Shown here piece by piece: positions 33,090 through 41,539 of a DNA stretch of 42,416 nucleotides. The number at the start of each line of letters is the position of its first letter. The stretch's first letter is position 1. The position numbers and the translations under genes were made by a program. The notes beneath the pieces were generated by a model. That model was not told the origin of the DNA and did no database searches. It worked only from the letters and a program-made list of their open reading frames with translations. Source of the stretch: Candidatus Pelagibacter sp. (lineage in GTDB: Bacteria > Pseudomonadota > Alphaproteobacteria > Pelagibacterales > Pelagibacteraceae). The stretch spans positions 1 to 42,416 of the forward strand of contig JAOHCJ010000005.1 of the NCBI GenBank assembly GCA_028095445.1, read 5' to 3'.

Positions 33090-35474
33090 CTATCTCCCAA
33101 ATGGTTTACTTATTAAGATAAGAGATGGTAATAACGTTAAAACAGAAATCATTGCTAATAACATAGCAATACCAGTAAACACTCCAAAATAAATAGTAGG
33201 TATAAATTTAGAAAATACTAAAATTGAAAATCCAAACACTATTGTTATAGAAGTGTTTAGTATTGCGACACCGACTGTTGAGTGGCAAATTTTAAGTGTT
33301 TTATTATAGTCTTTATGCTTTGAGAATTCTTCCTTAAATCTATAAATATAATGAATACTATTATCTACAGCTATACCAATAGTAATAGCTGCAATAGTTA
33401 TTGTCATCATATCAAGAGGTATTCCCAACAAACCTATAATTCCTAAAATAAAAAAAGCAGCTATAAAGTTTGGAACTACTCCGATTAAAGAAAGTTTAAT
33501 ATTTCTAAAAAGCACCATAAACATTGCAAAAATACCTGTCATAACCAGCCCCAAGGTTAATATTTGTGACTTAAAAAGACTTTGAAGCAAATTATTAAAA
33601 AGAATTAAAATCCCTGCAAGTTTAAATTCATCTTTATTTAGTTTAAGTTTATTTTCTAAGTCATAATTAATTTTTTTAATTAAATCGTTCCTTCTTAAAT
33701 CATCTTGTGAATCTAAAATTCGTAAACTTATTCTTGCTTCGTTATCTTTAATTGAAATGTAAGGATCAACAATTTCTTTTTTAATATTTTCAGGAATTTT
33801 AGAGTAAAGAACACCCATCTCTAGTGTTCCCAAAGGTTTATTATTATTTAATTGTGTTGCAACTTGTATTATCGAACTAAAAGAGAGCACTTTGCCTACT
33901 GCTGGTAAGCTATCAAGATAATTGTGAACAGCCTCAATTTTTTCAATTTTATCTTTTGTAAACCAGTATTTTTCATCATCTTGACTCTCGTCTTCTCCCC
34001 AATCTTCAAACTCATCATCTTTTTCTAATTTAATTTTTTTTTTCTCAGGAAACTTCAAAATAATTTCTAGAGGAGTAGTGCCACCTAATTTTTCATCTAT
34101 GAGTTTCATACCTTTATATATTTCCGTATTTTTATTGAAATAGTTAATGAAACTGTTTTCTACTTCGAGACGACTTATTCCAATTATACTTAAGATGATA
34201 ACTAATAAAGTTAATGTAAATATAGTATTTTTGTTATTGATTGAAATTTTACTAAAAAAATTAATAATTTTTGATTCTTTGTTTTCTTTAATTTCAGTAT
34301 TATTATTTGAAATAAAGTTCAAAAGAGTAGGCAGAAGGGTAAAAGTAATAATAAAAGATGTAATTAATCCAAGAGTCATCATCCACCCAAAATCAATAAT
34401 AGGTTTAATACCACTAAATACTAAAGATAAAAAAGCACATATAGTTGTTAAAACTGTATAAATAATTGGCCAAAACATTTTTCCTGCAGTCATAGAGATG
34501 ATTTCAAAATTACTAGAAGTTGGAAAATCATTTTTTAACTGAAGAAATCTTGTGCTCATATGGATATTCATTGCCATTGTTAAGATTAGCATGAGAGCAA
34601 TGAAGTTAGACGATATAACAGTCACTTTCCATCCAAGAATGCCTAGAAGGCCAGTCATAATCAAAACAGAAAAAAAACAACTACTAATAGGAACTATAAT
34701 CCATATTAATTTTCTAAAAACAAACCAAAGAGTAGCAATAATAAAAATTAAAACCCCTAAGCCAAAAACTACAATGTCACTTTTGATAAAAGACATCATA
34801 TCATCAGCTATCATTGGGATACCACCTAGGTATATCTTACCTATATTCTCATAACTTTTAATAATTTCTCTTATCTGAAGAATATTTTGATGATTTTTTT
34901 TTTTTAAAATGTCTTTATATTTCTCAATTTCTTCATCAGTTTTATTTTCAATATCTTTTAGACTCTCTTTTTTAATGTAAACGATTATACCACTAGTATT
35001 TCCATCTTCGCTGATTACAAAATTTCTAAATACTGGGCTATTCAATATCTCCTTAAAACCTTTTTCTTTATCAACGTCTTCATCTTTTAGGGTTTTAAAA
35101 CTTTCTAATCTCTCTTGAAGAGGCGCATCAGAATTATTTAATAAAGGGATGTCTAATAGGGTAACTACATTATGTACCCAATTCAAACTTTGGATTTTAT
35201 ATTTTAAACTCAATAGATTATTAAATGAAGATTCCGTAATCATTCCTTCATTAGGAGAATAAGTTAAAACTAGGAATTCTTTAGAGCCATATCTTTCAGT
35301 AACCTCTTTTAAATATTCAAGATCTGGATCACCTTCTATTAAAAGAGTATCCGAAGATGCATCTAACCTAAAATCTTTAGAGAAATATCCAAAGCTCAAT
35401 AATGCAATTATTAATAAAATAAAAATAGATTTAGGTTTTTTAAGTACAGTATTTTCGTATAAATGAGATAGCAT
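33090..35474 (-). CDS. RND/MMPL family transporter (SSD type)
   Basis: The 794-residue protein has the duplicated RND layout: TM1 near 17-33, a periplasmic domain to about 225, five helices with the sterol-sensing-like segment, a second periplasmic domain of about 435-640, and six more helices ending near 790. The GIAVDNSIHYIYRFKEEF motif (about 700-717) is typical of MMPL/hydrophobe exporters. An acidic insert rich in Asp/Glu (about 480-500) lies in the second loop. Substrates of this group include lipids and hopanoids, but none can be assigned here. It stands between dnaB and cvpA, where many alphaproteobacteria carry alr and radA. Confidence 0.88.
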   Translation of the reverse strand: MLSHLYENTVLKKPKSIFILLIIALLSFGYFSKDFRLDASSDTLLIEGDPDLEYLKEVTERYGSKEFLVLTYSPNEGMITESSFNNLLSLKYKIQSLNWVHNVVTLLDIPLLNNSDAPLQERLESFKTLKDEDVDKEKGFKEILNSPVFRNFVISEDGNTSGIIVYIKKESLKDIENKTDEEIEKYKDILKKKNHQNILQIREIIKSYENIGKIYLGGIPMIADDMMSFIKSDIVVFGLGVLIFIIATLWFVFRKLIWIIVPISSCFFSVLIMTGLLGILGWKVTVISSNFIALMLILTMAMNIHMSTRFLQLKNDFPTSSNFEIISMTAGKMFWPIIYTVLTTICAFLSLVFSGIKPIIDFGWMMTLGLITSFIITFTLLPTLLNFISNNNTEIKENKESKIINFFSKISINNKNTIFTLTLLVIILSIIGISRLEVENSFINYFNKNTEIYKGMKLIDEKLGGTTPLEIILKFPEKKKIKLEKDDEFEDWGEDESQDDEKYWFTKDKIEKIEAVHNYLDSLPAVGKVLSFSSIIQVATQLNNNKPLGTLEMGVLYSKIPENIKKEIVDPYISIKDNEARISLRILDSQDDLRRNDLIKKINYDLENKLKLNKDEFKLAGILILFNNLLQSLFKSQILTLGLVMTGIFAMFMVLFRNIKLSLIGVVPNFIAAFFILGIIGLLGIPLDMMTITIAAITIGIAVDNSIHYIYRFKEEFSKHKDYNKTLKICHSTVGVAILNTSITIVFGFSILVFSKFIPTIYFGVFTGIAMLLAMISVLTLLPSLILISKPFGR

Positions 35475-35496
35475 TTAATACTGTTTATATTGGATA

Positions 35497-36915
35497 TTAG
35501 TTAATTTGAGTATCTTTAAATTTAGTAAACTCTTTTTCAAATTCAACCATAATATTGCCTGTAGGTCCATGTCTCTGCTTTCCGATTATAAGTTCTGCTA
35601 AATGCGATACTTCATTCATCTTTGCCTGCCACTCAGCATGTTCAACTGTAGCTGGTCTTGGTTCTTTTCTTTCCAGATAATATGCTTCTCTATAAACAAA
35701 CATTACAACATCCGCATCTTGTTCAATAGATCCAGATTCTCTTAAATCTGATAATTGTGGTTTGTGGTCATCTCTTTGCTCAACAGCTCTTGATAATTGA
35801 GAAAGAGCAATAACGGGGAGTTTAAGTTCTTTAGCCATAGCCTTAAGTCCTTGTGTAATTTCTGAAATTTCTTGAACTCTTCCATCTCTATTTCCAGATG
35901 AGCCCCTCATAAGCTGAATGTAGTCTACTACAATTAAATCTAGACCAAATAATCTTTTAATTCTTCTAGCTCTATTGCTCATTGCGGCAATACTAATTGC
36001 TGGAGTCTCATCAATAAACAAAGGCAGTTCCGATATATTTTTTGATGTTTCAATAAATTTATCAAACTGTTCATCAGAGATCCTTCCTCTTCTAATATCA
36101 TTTGATTTAATTCTAGATTGTTCCGCTAGAATTCTAGTTGAAAGCTGTTCAGATGACATCTCAAGAGAAAAAAAAGCAACAGAAGATTTTTTTTCTTTTT
36201 CCTGTAGTTTTTGTGCGGCATTAAAAGCAATATTTGTGGCTAAAGCAGTTTTCCCCATCGAAGGTCTCCCAGCAATAATAATTAAATCAGAGTCATGAAG
36301 TCCTCCAAGTCTATCATCTAAATCTCTCAAACCAGTAGGGACACCAACAATTCCCTCATCATTTTGATAGGCAGCTGAAGCCATTTCTATTGTTTGTTTC
36401 ATTGCTTCATCAAATTTTACTAAAGATGAATTAAATGATCCTTTTTCTGCAAGATCAAATAATAACCTCTCAGAGTTTTCAATTATATTTTGCCCATTAA
36501 CATCAAGATCATTTAGTTTTGCTGCATCAATTGTGTTTTCAGAAATTTTAATTAATTCTCTTCTAACAAACATGTCATAGATAATTCTTGAATATTCAAT
36601 AGTTTGCCTAGAAGATGTAGAAAATTTAGTAATCTTTACTAAATACTCTGGGACATTTAATTCGTCTTTTTCATTTTCAAAATAATTTTTAAGAGTAATA
36701 GGATTAGCAAGCATTCCTTTATAAACAAGGTTTTCTATAGCAGAAAATATTTTTTGGTGCATTGGATCGTAAAAATTTGTACTTGAAACTATAGTATTAA
36801 TTTCATCAAATATTTCATTAGAAACTAGTATTGAACCAATTACTGATTGTTCTGCTTCAATATTATTTGGCAACTCCTTAAAAGAATCTTTGACTAAACT
36901 CAAATTATTTTCCAT
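35497..36915 (-). CDS. dnaB: Replicative DNA helicase DnaB
   Basis: DnaB is the hexameric helicase of the replication fork. The 472-residue protein has the N-terminal primase-interacting domain (NIEAEQSVIGSIL near 18-30) and the RecA-like core with Walker A GRPSMGKTALA (about 214-224), LIVVDYIQLM Walker B (about 329-338), and the LSQLSRAVEQR loop. No intein is present. It follows rplI by 67 bases on the same strand, the usual rpsF-rpsR-rplI-dnaB order. Confidence 0.96.
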   Translation of the reverse strand: MENNLSLVKDSFKELPNNIEAEQSVIGSILVSNEIFDEINTIVSSTNFYDPMHQKIFSAIENLVYKGMLANPITLKNYFENEKDELNVPEYLVKITKFSTSSRQTIEYSRIIYDMFVRRELIKISENTIDAAKLNDLDVNGQNIIENSERLLFDLAEKGSFNSSLVKFDEAMKQTIEMASAAYQNDEGIVGVPTGLRDLDDRLGGLHDSDLIIIAGRPSMGKTALATNIAFNAAQKLQEKEKKSSVAFFSLEMSSEQLSTRILAEQSRIKSNDIRRGRISDEQFDKFIETSKNISELPLFIDETPAISIAAMSNRARRIKRLFGLDLIVVDYIQLMRGSSGNRDGRVQEISEITQGLKAMAKELKLPVIALSQLSRAVEQRDDHKPQLSDLRESGSIEQDADVVMFVYREAYYLERKEPRPATVEHAEWQAKMNEVSHLAELIIGKQRHGPTGNIMVEFEKEFTKFKDTQIN

Positions 36916-36982
36916 ATTTTTAATTTATATGAAAAAAAGTTCAAAAAAATAATTAATATTTGTTGGGGAAAAAATTGTATAA

Positions 36983-37441
36983 TTATTGAATAGTTTCTGC
37001 TGTAACAACATTAATAGTGATTTCAGAATCTACTTCAGAGTGCAAAGATATCTTTACTTTAAATTTACCAAGTGATTTAATTTCATTTATTGGTTGTATC
37101 ATTGAAGGTTTGATTTCAATTTTATTGGTATCATGTATTAACTTTGAAATTTCAGTTGGCTTAACCGATCCATACAGCTCTTTGTTTTCAGTACTTAATT
37201 TTTTGATCAAATATTCTTTGCCACTGATTTGTTCTGAAATTTTCTGAGCATCTTTTTTCTTTTCAGCATCTTTTTTTCCTAATGCAGATTTAATTTTTTC
37301 AACTTCAGCAATGTTTTCTTTTGATGCATAAAGAGCTTTTTTATTAGAAATTAGAAAATTTCTTGCAAAGCCTCTTTTTACTTCAATAACTTCACCAATT
37401 GATCCAATTCTTTTTAAATTTTCTAAAAGTATAACTTTCAT
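36983..37441 (-). CDS. rplI: 50S ribosomal protein L9
   Basis: The 152-residue protein begins [31 protein letters not shown], the standard L9 N-domain with the glycine-rich rRNA-binding strand, followed by the long connecting helix and C-domain (GSVKPTEISKLI). Its ATG shares one base with the rpsR stop. L9 sits at the base of the L1 stalk and limits frameshifting. Confidence 0.96.
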   Translation of the reverse strand: MKVILLENLKRIGSIGEVIEVKRGFARNFLISNKKALYASKENIAEVEKIKSALGKKDAEKKKDAQKISEQISGKEYLIKKLSTENKELYGSVKPTEISKLIHDTNKIEIKPSMIQPINEIKSLGKFKVKISLHSEVDSEITINVVTAETIQ

Positions 37442-37716
37442 TAGATTAAAGCTAAGTTTCTAGCTCTCTTAATTGATAAAGATAGCTCTCTTTGTTTTTT
37501 TTGTGATACATTTGTAATTCTTGAAGGTAAAATTTTCCCATTTTCAGACATATATTTTTTTAATAATCTTATATTTTTATAATCTACTTCTGGAGCACCC
37601 TTAACAGATAATGGACAAGATTTTTTAAACTTGTACTTATTTGGTTGAAAAATACTTAGCTTGGCAAAATTACTTTGCTTACCTTTTTTATTTCCTGCTC
37701 TTTTTTTTGATGGCAT
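37441..37716 (-). CDS. rpsR: 30S ribosomal protein S18
   Basis: The 91-residue protein has the S18 core: [24 protein letters not shown], then the [18 protein letters not shown]-terminus that contacts S6 and 16S rRNA. The N-terminus is a lysine-rich tail. It lies 2 bases after rpsF and overlaps rplI by one base. The S6-S18 pair often autoregulates by binding its mRNA; I did not see a clear copy of that RNA structure here. Confidence 0.96.
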   Translation of the reverse strand: MPSKKRAGNKKGKQSNFAKLSIFQPNKYKFKKSCPLSVKGAPEVDYKNIRLLKKYMSENGKILPSRITNVSQKKQRELSLSIKRARNLALI

Positions 37717-37718
37717 AA

Positions 37719-38084
37719 TTAATTTCTGTTGTAGTCCCTTTTACTATCTTTTCTTTCAAATTCTTCTTTTTGAGAAAAATATTTAGCATTTAAATCAAAT
37801 TTTTTAACTTTTACAGTCATGTACCTTAAAAGATTTTTATCAATTGACTCATTTTTTTCTAATTCATCAATAATTCTACCAGGACCTTTAATTTTAAAAT
37901 GAATATAACTACCCTTTTTATTCTTTTTTATAATATAAGATAAGTTTAATAATCCCCATTCCTCAGTTTGAACTATTTCTCCTTCATTTTTTTCAACTAT
38001 TTTAGAATATTTTTCAGTTAATTGCTTAATCTGCGCAGGACTGGTATCTTGTCTAGCAACTATTGTGTGTTCGTATAAATTCAT
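37719..38084 (-). CDS. rpsF: 30S ribosomal protein S6
   Basis: The 121-residue protein has the S6 fold motifs [19 protein letters not shown] near the N-terminus, the [20 protein letters not shown] strand and the [21 protein letters not shown] segment. It is the first gene of the minus-strand transcript that runs through rpsR, rplI and dnaB, probably to purF. The start is divergent from fabD with 85 bases between. Confidence 0.96.
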   Translation of the reverse strand: MNLYEHTIVARQDTSPAQIKQLTEKYSKIVEKNEGEIVQTEEWGLLNLSYIIKKNKKGSYIHFKIKGPGRIIDELEKNESIDKNLLRYMTVKVKKFDLNAKYFSQKEEFERKDSKRDYNRN

Positions 38085-38116
38085 ATTTGTTCTTTAATAA
38101 AAAGTGAGGATATACT

Positions 38117-38124
38117 ATTATAAT
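38117..38124. promoter_or_regulatory. Overlapping divergent -10 boxes between rpsF and fabD
   Basis: ATTATAAT contains TATAAT on both strands (plus strand 38119-38124, minus strand 38122-38117). Each lies about 30-50 bases before the nearest start codon, rpsF on one side and fabD on the other. The -35 hexamers are weak (TTTAAG on the minus strand), so only the -10 parts are convincing. Confidence 0.45.
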
Positions 38125-38169
38125 CCTTTAATTACAACACTTAAAACCATAATAATTTTATATATTTAA

Positions 38170-39102
38170 ATGTTTTCAGTTATTTTTCCAGGTCAAGGTT
38201 CACAATTTGTAGGAATGGGCAAAGATTTATACAATAAATATGATTTAGTCCAAAATTTATTTAAAGAAGCCGATGAAACACTAGGTTTTTCCATATCAAA
38301 TTTAATTTTGGAAGGCCCAAAAGAAAAATTAGATTTAACAGAAAATACACAGCCAGCAATATTCTTATTAAGCTTTTCAATATTTAAACTTATTAAAGAA
38401 AAGTTTGGTATAAACTTAAATAAAGCAAATTTTTTTGCTGGACATTCATTAGGTGAGTATACTGCTTTGGCTTCAGCAGGGTCTTTATCTTTTTCAGATA
38501 CTATAAAAATATTAAAGATAAGAGGGAAGGCGATGCAAAGCTCTGTTCCAAAAGGACAGGGAGGGATGGTTGCAGTTTTAGGTTCTGAAATAACTACTAT
38601 AGAAACTATTATTCAAGAAAATCAAAATAGATATGAATGTTTTATTGCAAATGATAATTCTGTAGGCCAAATAGTTTTAAGTGGCAATATACTAGATTTA
38701 GAAAAAATGATCATAGATTTAAAATCTAATAATATAAAAAGTATTAAGCTACCAGTAAGCGCACCTTTCCATTGCAAATTGATGAGCAATGCAACAATGG
38801 TTATGAAGGAAGAGATTTCTAAACTTAATTTTGAAGATCCAAAAAACATTCTTATTTCCAACGTAACTGGAAAAGAAATAAACAGTTCTGAAGAATTAAA
38901 AGACCTACTAATTGAACAAATTGAAAGTAGAGTTCGATGGAGAGAAAGTGTTTTGTTAATGATTAATAAAGAAGTTAATCAATTTATAGAGATTGGACCA
39001 GGTAAAGTTTTATCAGGTTTAATTAAGAGAATTGATAAAAATGTTAAAGTTAGTGCAATAAATACTGAAGAAGATATAAAGTTAATTAATATTAATGAGT
39101 GA
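38170..39102 (+). CDS. fabD: Malonyl-CoA:ACP transacylase
   Basis: FabD loads malonyl groups on acyl carrier protein for fatty acid elongation. The 310-residue protein has FPGQGSQFVGMG (7-18), the nucleophile Ser93 in GHSLGEY, and the catalytic His in SAPFHC near 200. Its end overlaps fabG by 8 bases. It is the first gene of the fabD-fabG-acpP-gmk run. Confidence 0.96.
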   Translation: MFSVIFPGQGSQFVGMGKDLYNKYDLVQNLFKEADETLGFSISNLILEGPKEKLDLTENTQPAIFLLSFSIFKLIKEKFGINLNKANFFAGHSLGEYTALASAGSLSFSDTIKILKIRGKAMQSSVPKGQGGMVAVLGSEITTIETIIQENQNRYECFIANDNSVGQIVLSGNILDLEKMIIDLKSNNIKSIKLPVSAPFHCKLMSNATMVMKEEISKLNFEDPKNILISNVTGKEINSSEELKDLLIEQIESRVRWRESVLLMINKEVNQFIEIGPGKVLSGLIKRIDKNVKVSAINTEEDIKLININE

Positions 39103-39832
39103 TTTAAAAAATAAAAATATTATAGTTACTGGTGCATCTGGAGGCATTGGAAATTCAATAGTTGAAAAATTATATAATAATGGAGCTAATGTTCTAGCAA
39201 CGGGAACAAAAATTGAAAAATTAGAAGAATTAAAATCAAAATTTAAGAATATTAAAATATTAAAATTTGACATTTCTCAGCACGAAAAAATTGAAGAGTT
39301 TATAAACAATGCAACAAATGAACTTGGAGGATCCCTTGATTGTATTGTTAATAATGCGGGTATTACAAAAGATAGTTTAACAATTAGAATGAGCTTGAAG
39401 GATTGGACAAATGTAATAGATATTAATTTAACTTCAACATTTTTAATGTGCAAATATTCTTTAAAAAAAATGCTTAAAAATAAGTCTGGAAAAATTATTA
39501 ATATTACTTCAGTCGTTGGACATACTGGCAATGTTGGGCAAGCAAATTATACAGCTTCAAAAGCTGGTATTGTTGCAATGTCCAAAAGCCTCTCGATAGA
39601 ATATGCAAAAAAAAATATTAATATTAACTGTATATCCCCAGGATTTATTAGTACTGCAATGACAGATAAAATAGACGAAAGTCACAAAGAGGCAATTATA
39701 GCAAAAATTCCGTCTAATAGACTAGGTAAGCCAGAGGATATAGCAAACGCTGTATTTTTTTTAAGTTCCAATCAGTCAGATTATATTAATGGAGAAACTT
39801 TACATGTTAATGGAGGCATGTATTTGGGTTGA
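39095..39832 (+). CDS. fabG: 3-oxoacyl-ACP reductase
   Basis: FabG reduces 3-oxoacyl-ACP with NADPH in each elongation cycle. The 245-residue SDR has TGASGGIG (about 13-20), the NNAG motif (NNAGIT near 86), catalytic Ser (ITSVVG), and the YTASK Tyr-Lys pair, ending NGETLHVNGGMYLG as usual. It overlaps fabD by 8 bases and its stop codon lies within the -35 element of the acpP promoter. Confidence 0.95.
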   Translation: MSDLKNKNIIVTGASGGIGNSIVEKLYNNGANVLATGTKIEKLEELKSKFKNIKILKFDISQHEKIEEFINNATNELGGSLDCIVNNAGITKDSLTIRMSLKDWTNVIDINLTSTFLMCKYSLKKMLKNKSGKIINITSVVGHTGNVGQANYTASKAGIVAMSKSLSIEYAKKNININCISPGFISTAMTDKIDESHKEAIIAKIPSNRLGKPEDIANAVFFLSSNQSDYINGETLHVNGGMYLG

Positions 39833-39856
39833 CAAACCTACTTTTTGATTTATTAA
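39829..39856 (+). promoter_or_regulatory. Promoter of acpP
   Basis: A consensus -35 TTGACA (39829-39834) that includes the fabG stop codon is followed after 16 bases by TATTAA (39851-39856). A start near 39863 gives a leader of about 18 bases. It suits separate strong expression of acyl carrier protein. The AAGGAA ribosome-binding site lies just before the ATG at 39881. Confidence 0.6.
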
Positions 39857-39880
39857 CGAAATATAACAAAAAGGAACAAT

Positions 39881-40120
39881 ATGTCAGAAGATATTTCAAG
39901 CAAAGTTAAAAAGATTGTTGCAGATCATTTGGGTATAGATGAAGCAAAAGTACAAGATGAGTCAAGCTTTATAGATGACCTTGGTGCAGATAGTTTAGAT
40001 ACAGTTGAATTAGTTATGGCTTTTGAAGAAGAGTTTGGATCAGAAATTTCCGATAGTGAAGCCGAGAAAATTCTTACTGTAGGTGATGCAGTTAAGTTTA
40101 TAGAAGGTAAGGCAAATTAA
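39881..40120 (+). CDS. acpP: Acyl carrier protein
   Basis: The 79-residue acidic protein carries the phosphopantetheine attachment Ser38 in [12 protein letters not shown], the standard AcpP site, and has normal length. It holds the growing acyl chain for the fab enzymes next door. Its own promoter and a good AAGGAA ribosome-binding site precede it. The next gene, 9 bases on, is gmk, not fabF. Confidence 0.97.
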   Translation: MSEDISSKVKKIVADHLGIDEAKVQDESSFIDDLGADSLDTVELVMAFEEEFGSEISDSEAEKILTVGDAVKFIEGKAN

Positions 40121-40129
40121 AGAATTTAA

Positions 40130-40762
40130 ATGTCCAAAAAAAAAGATGGGATAATGATAATTTTATCATCCCCATCTGGGGCTGGCAAAACTACATTAGT
40201 AAAACTTTTATCTAAAAATAAAAATTTTCATATATCAATTTCCCACACTACAAGAAAACCTAGACCAAGCGAAATTACTGATAAAGACTATTATTTTGTA
40301 AATCTTGAAAAGTTTGAAAATTTAATAAAAAATGAAGAATTTTTGGAATACGCAAAAGTATTTAATCATTTTTATGGGACAACAAGAACTCCAGTTATAG
40401 AAAAATTAGAAAAAGGTGAAAATGTAATATTTGATATTGATTGGCAAGGTGCTGATCAAATCAAAAATAAAGGATTGAATTATAAATTGATTACTTTTTT
40501 TATACTTCCACCAAGTAAAAAAGTTTTATTTGAAAGATTATCAAACAGAGATATGAAAGATAAATTGATTGCAGAAGAGAGAATGAAAGAATTTAGTAGG
40601 GATGTGCTGCACTGGATTAATTATGATTATGTGATCGTAAATGATAATCTTGATGAGTGCTATTCTAAAATCAATAATTTGATTGAAGCAGAAATTAGCA
40701 ATGGATCAAAAGATTATGATAAAGAATATATTAGAAAACATGTGAATATGTTAACCTCTTAA
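40130..40762 (+). CDS. gmk: Guanylate kinase
   Basis: Gmk phosphorylates GMP to GDP. The 210-residue protein has the P-loop [12 protein letters not shown] (about 13-24), the GMP-binding [11 protein letters not shown] (about 39-49) and [12 protein letters not shown] (about 101-112). No strong Shine-Dalgarno precedes it, suggesting dependence on acpP read-through. It overlaps the stop of the convergent ksgA by 12 bases. In many alphaproteobacteria this gene follows fabF and mltG, which are absent here. Confidence 0.95.
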   Translation: MSKKKDGIMIILSSPSGAGKTTLVKLLSKNKNFHISISHTTRKPRPSEITDKDYYFVNLEKFENLIKNEEFLEYAKVFNHFYGTTRTPVIEKLEKGENVIFDIDWQGADQIKNKGLNYKLITFFILPPSKKVLFERLSNRDMKDKLIAEERMKEFSRDVLHWINYDYVIVNDNLDECYSKINNLIEAEISNGSKDYDKEYIRKHVNMLTS

Positions 40763-41539
40763 ATTTTCATACTCTTTAACAAGATTAAAATAAGTCTCAG
40801 GCTCTAAATTTTGTGGTCTTAAATTTAAATCAATATTTAATTTTTTTGAAATTTCTTTAGGATTCTTAAATATTTGATTAAAAGGTTTTTTAATCATTTT
40901 TCTTCTTTGACTAAAAAAAATTCTTGTAATCATTTCAAGATTTTTAGGTTCATCTAATTGAAAGAATTTTTTTTTAGGTGTAAACAATAATAACGAACTA
41001 TCTACTTTAGGTCTAGGTAAGAAGCATTCTGGTTTAATGTCTATTATTTTTTTTATATTAAGCTTCCAATTAGATAAGATAGATAATCTTCCATAATTTG
41101 AGTTGTTAGATTCTGCTATTATTCTATCAGCAACTTCTTTTTGAAACATTAATACTAAACTTTCAAACCAAAAGTTTTGACCTAAATTTACAATCCATTT
41201 TGAAAGAATTTCAGTAGAGATATTATAGGGTAGATTTCCAAAGACTATTAACTTTTCTTCTGAAATTTTATCTTCGGATATATTTAAAACATCATTGTTA
41301 ATGATTGTTATTTCATCATTAAATTTTTCTTTAAGTAATAATGATAAATTATTATCTTTTTCTATTACATAAAATTTTTTTGGTTTTTTTTTTAAAATGA
41401 ATGTTGTCAAATTTCCACTTCCAGGACCTATTTCTAAAATCTCCTTTTTTTCAATATCAACAGTATTAACTATTTGTTCAAGGACATTTCGATTTATTAA
41501 AAAATTTTGTCCAAGGCTTTTTTTGTTTTTTATATTCAC
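40751..41539 (-). CDS. rsmA: 16S rRNA (adenine(1518)-N(6)/adenine(1519)-N(6))-dimethyltransferase
   Basis: RsmA (KsgA) dimethylates two adenines near the 3' end of 16S rRNA late in 30S assembly. The 262-residue protein has the LGQNFLI start, SAM motif [10 protein letters not shown] (about 36-45), the NLPYNIS catalytic motif (about 104-110), and [10 protein letters not shown] in the C-domain. It begins one base after the pdxA stop, in the pdxA-ksgA order that is widespread in proteobacteria. Confidence 0.96.
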   Translation of the reverse strand: MNIKNKKSLGQNFLINRNVLEQIVNTVDIEKKEILEIGPGSGNLTTFILKKKPKKFYVIEKDNNLSLLLKEKFNDEITIINNDVLNISEDKISEEKLIVFGNLPYNISTEILSKWIVNLGQNFWFESLVLMFQKEVADRIIAESNNSNYGRLSILSNWKLNIKKIIDIKPECFLPRPKVDSSLLLFTPKKKFFQLDEPKNLEMITRIFFSQRRKMIKKPFNQIFKNPKEISKKLNIDLNLRPQNLEPETYFNLVKEYENLRG

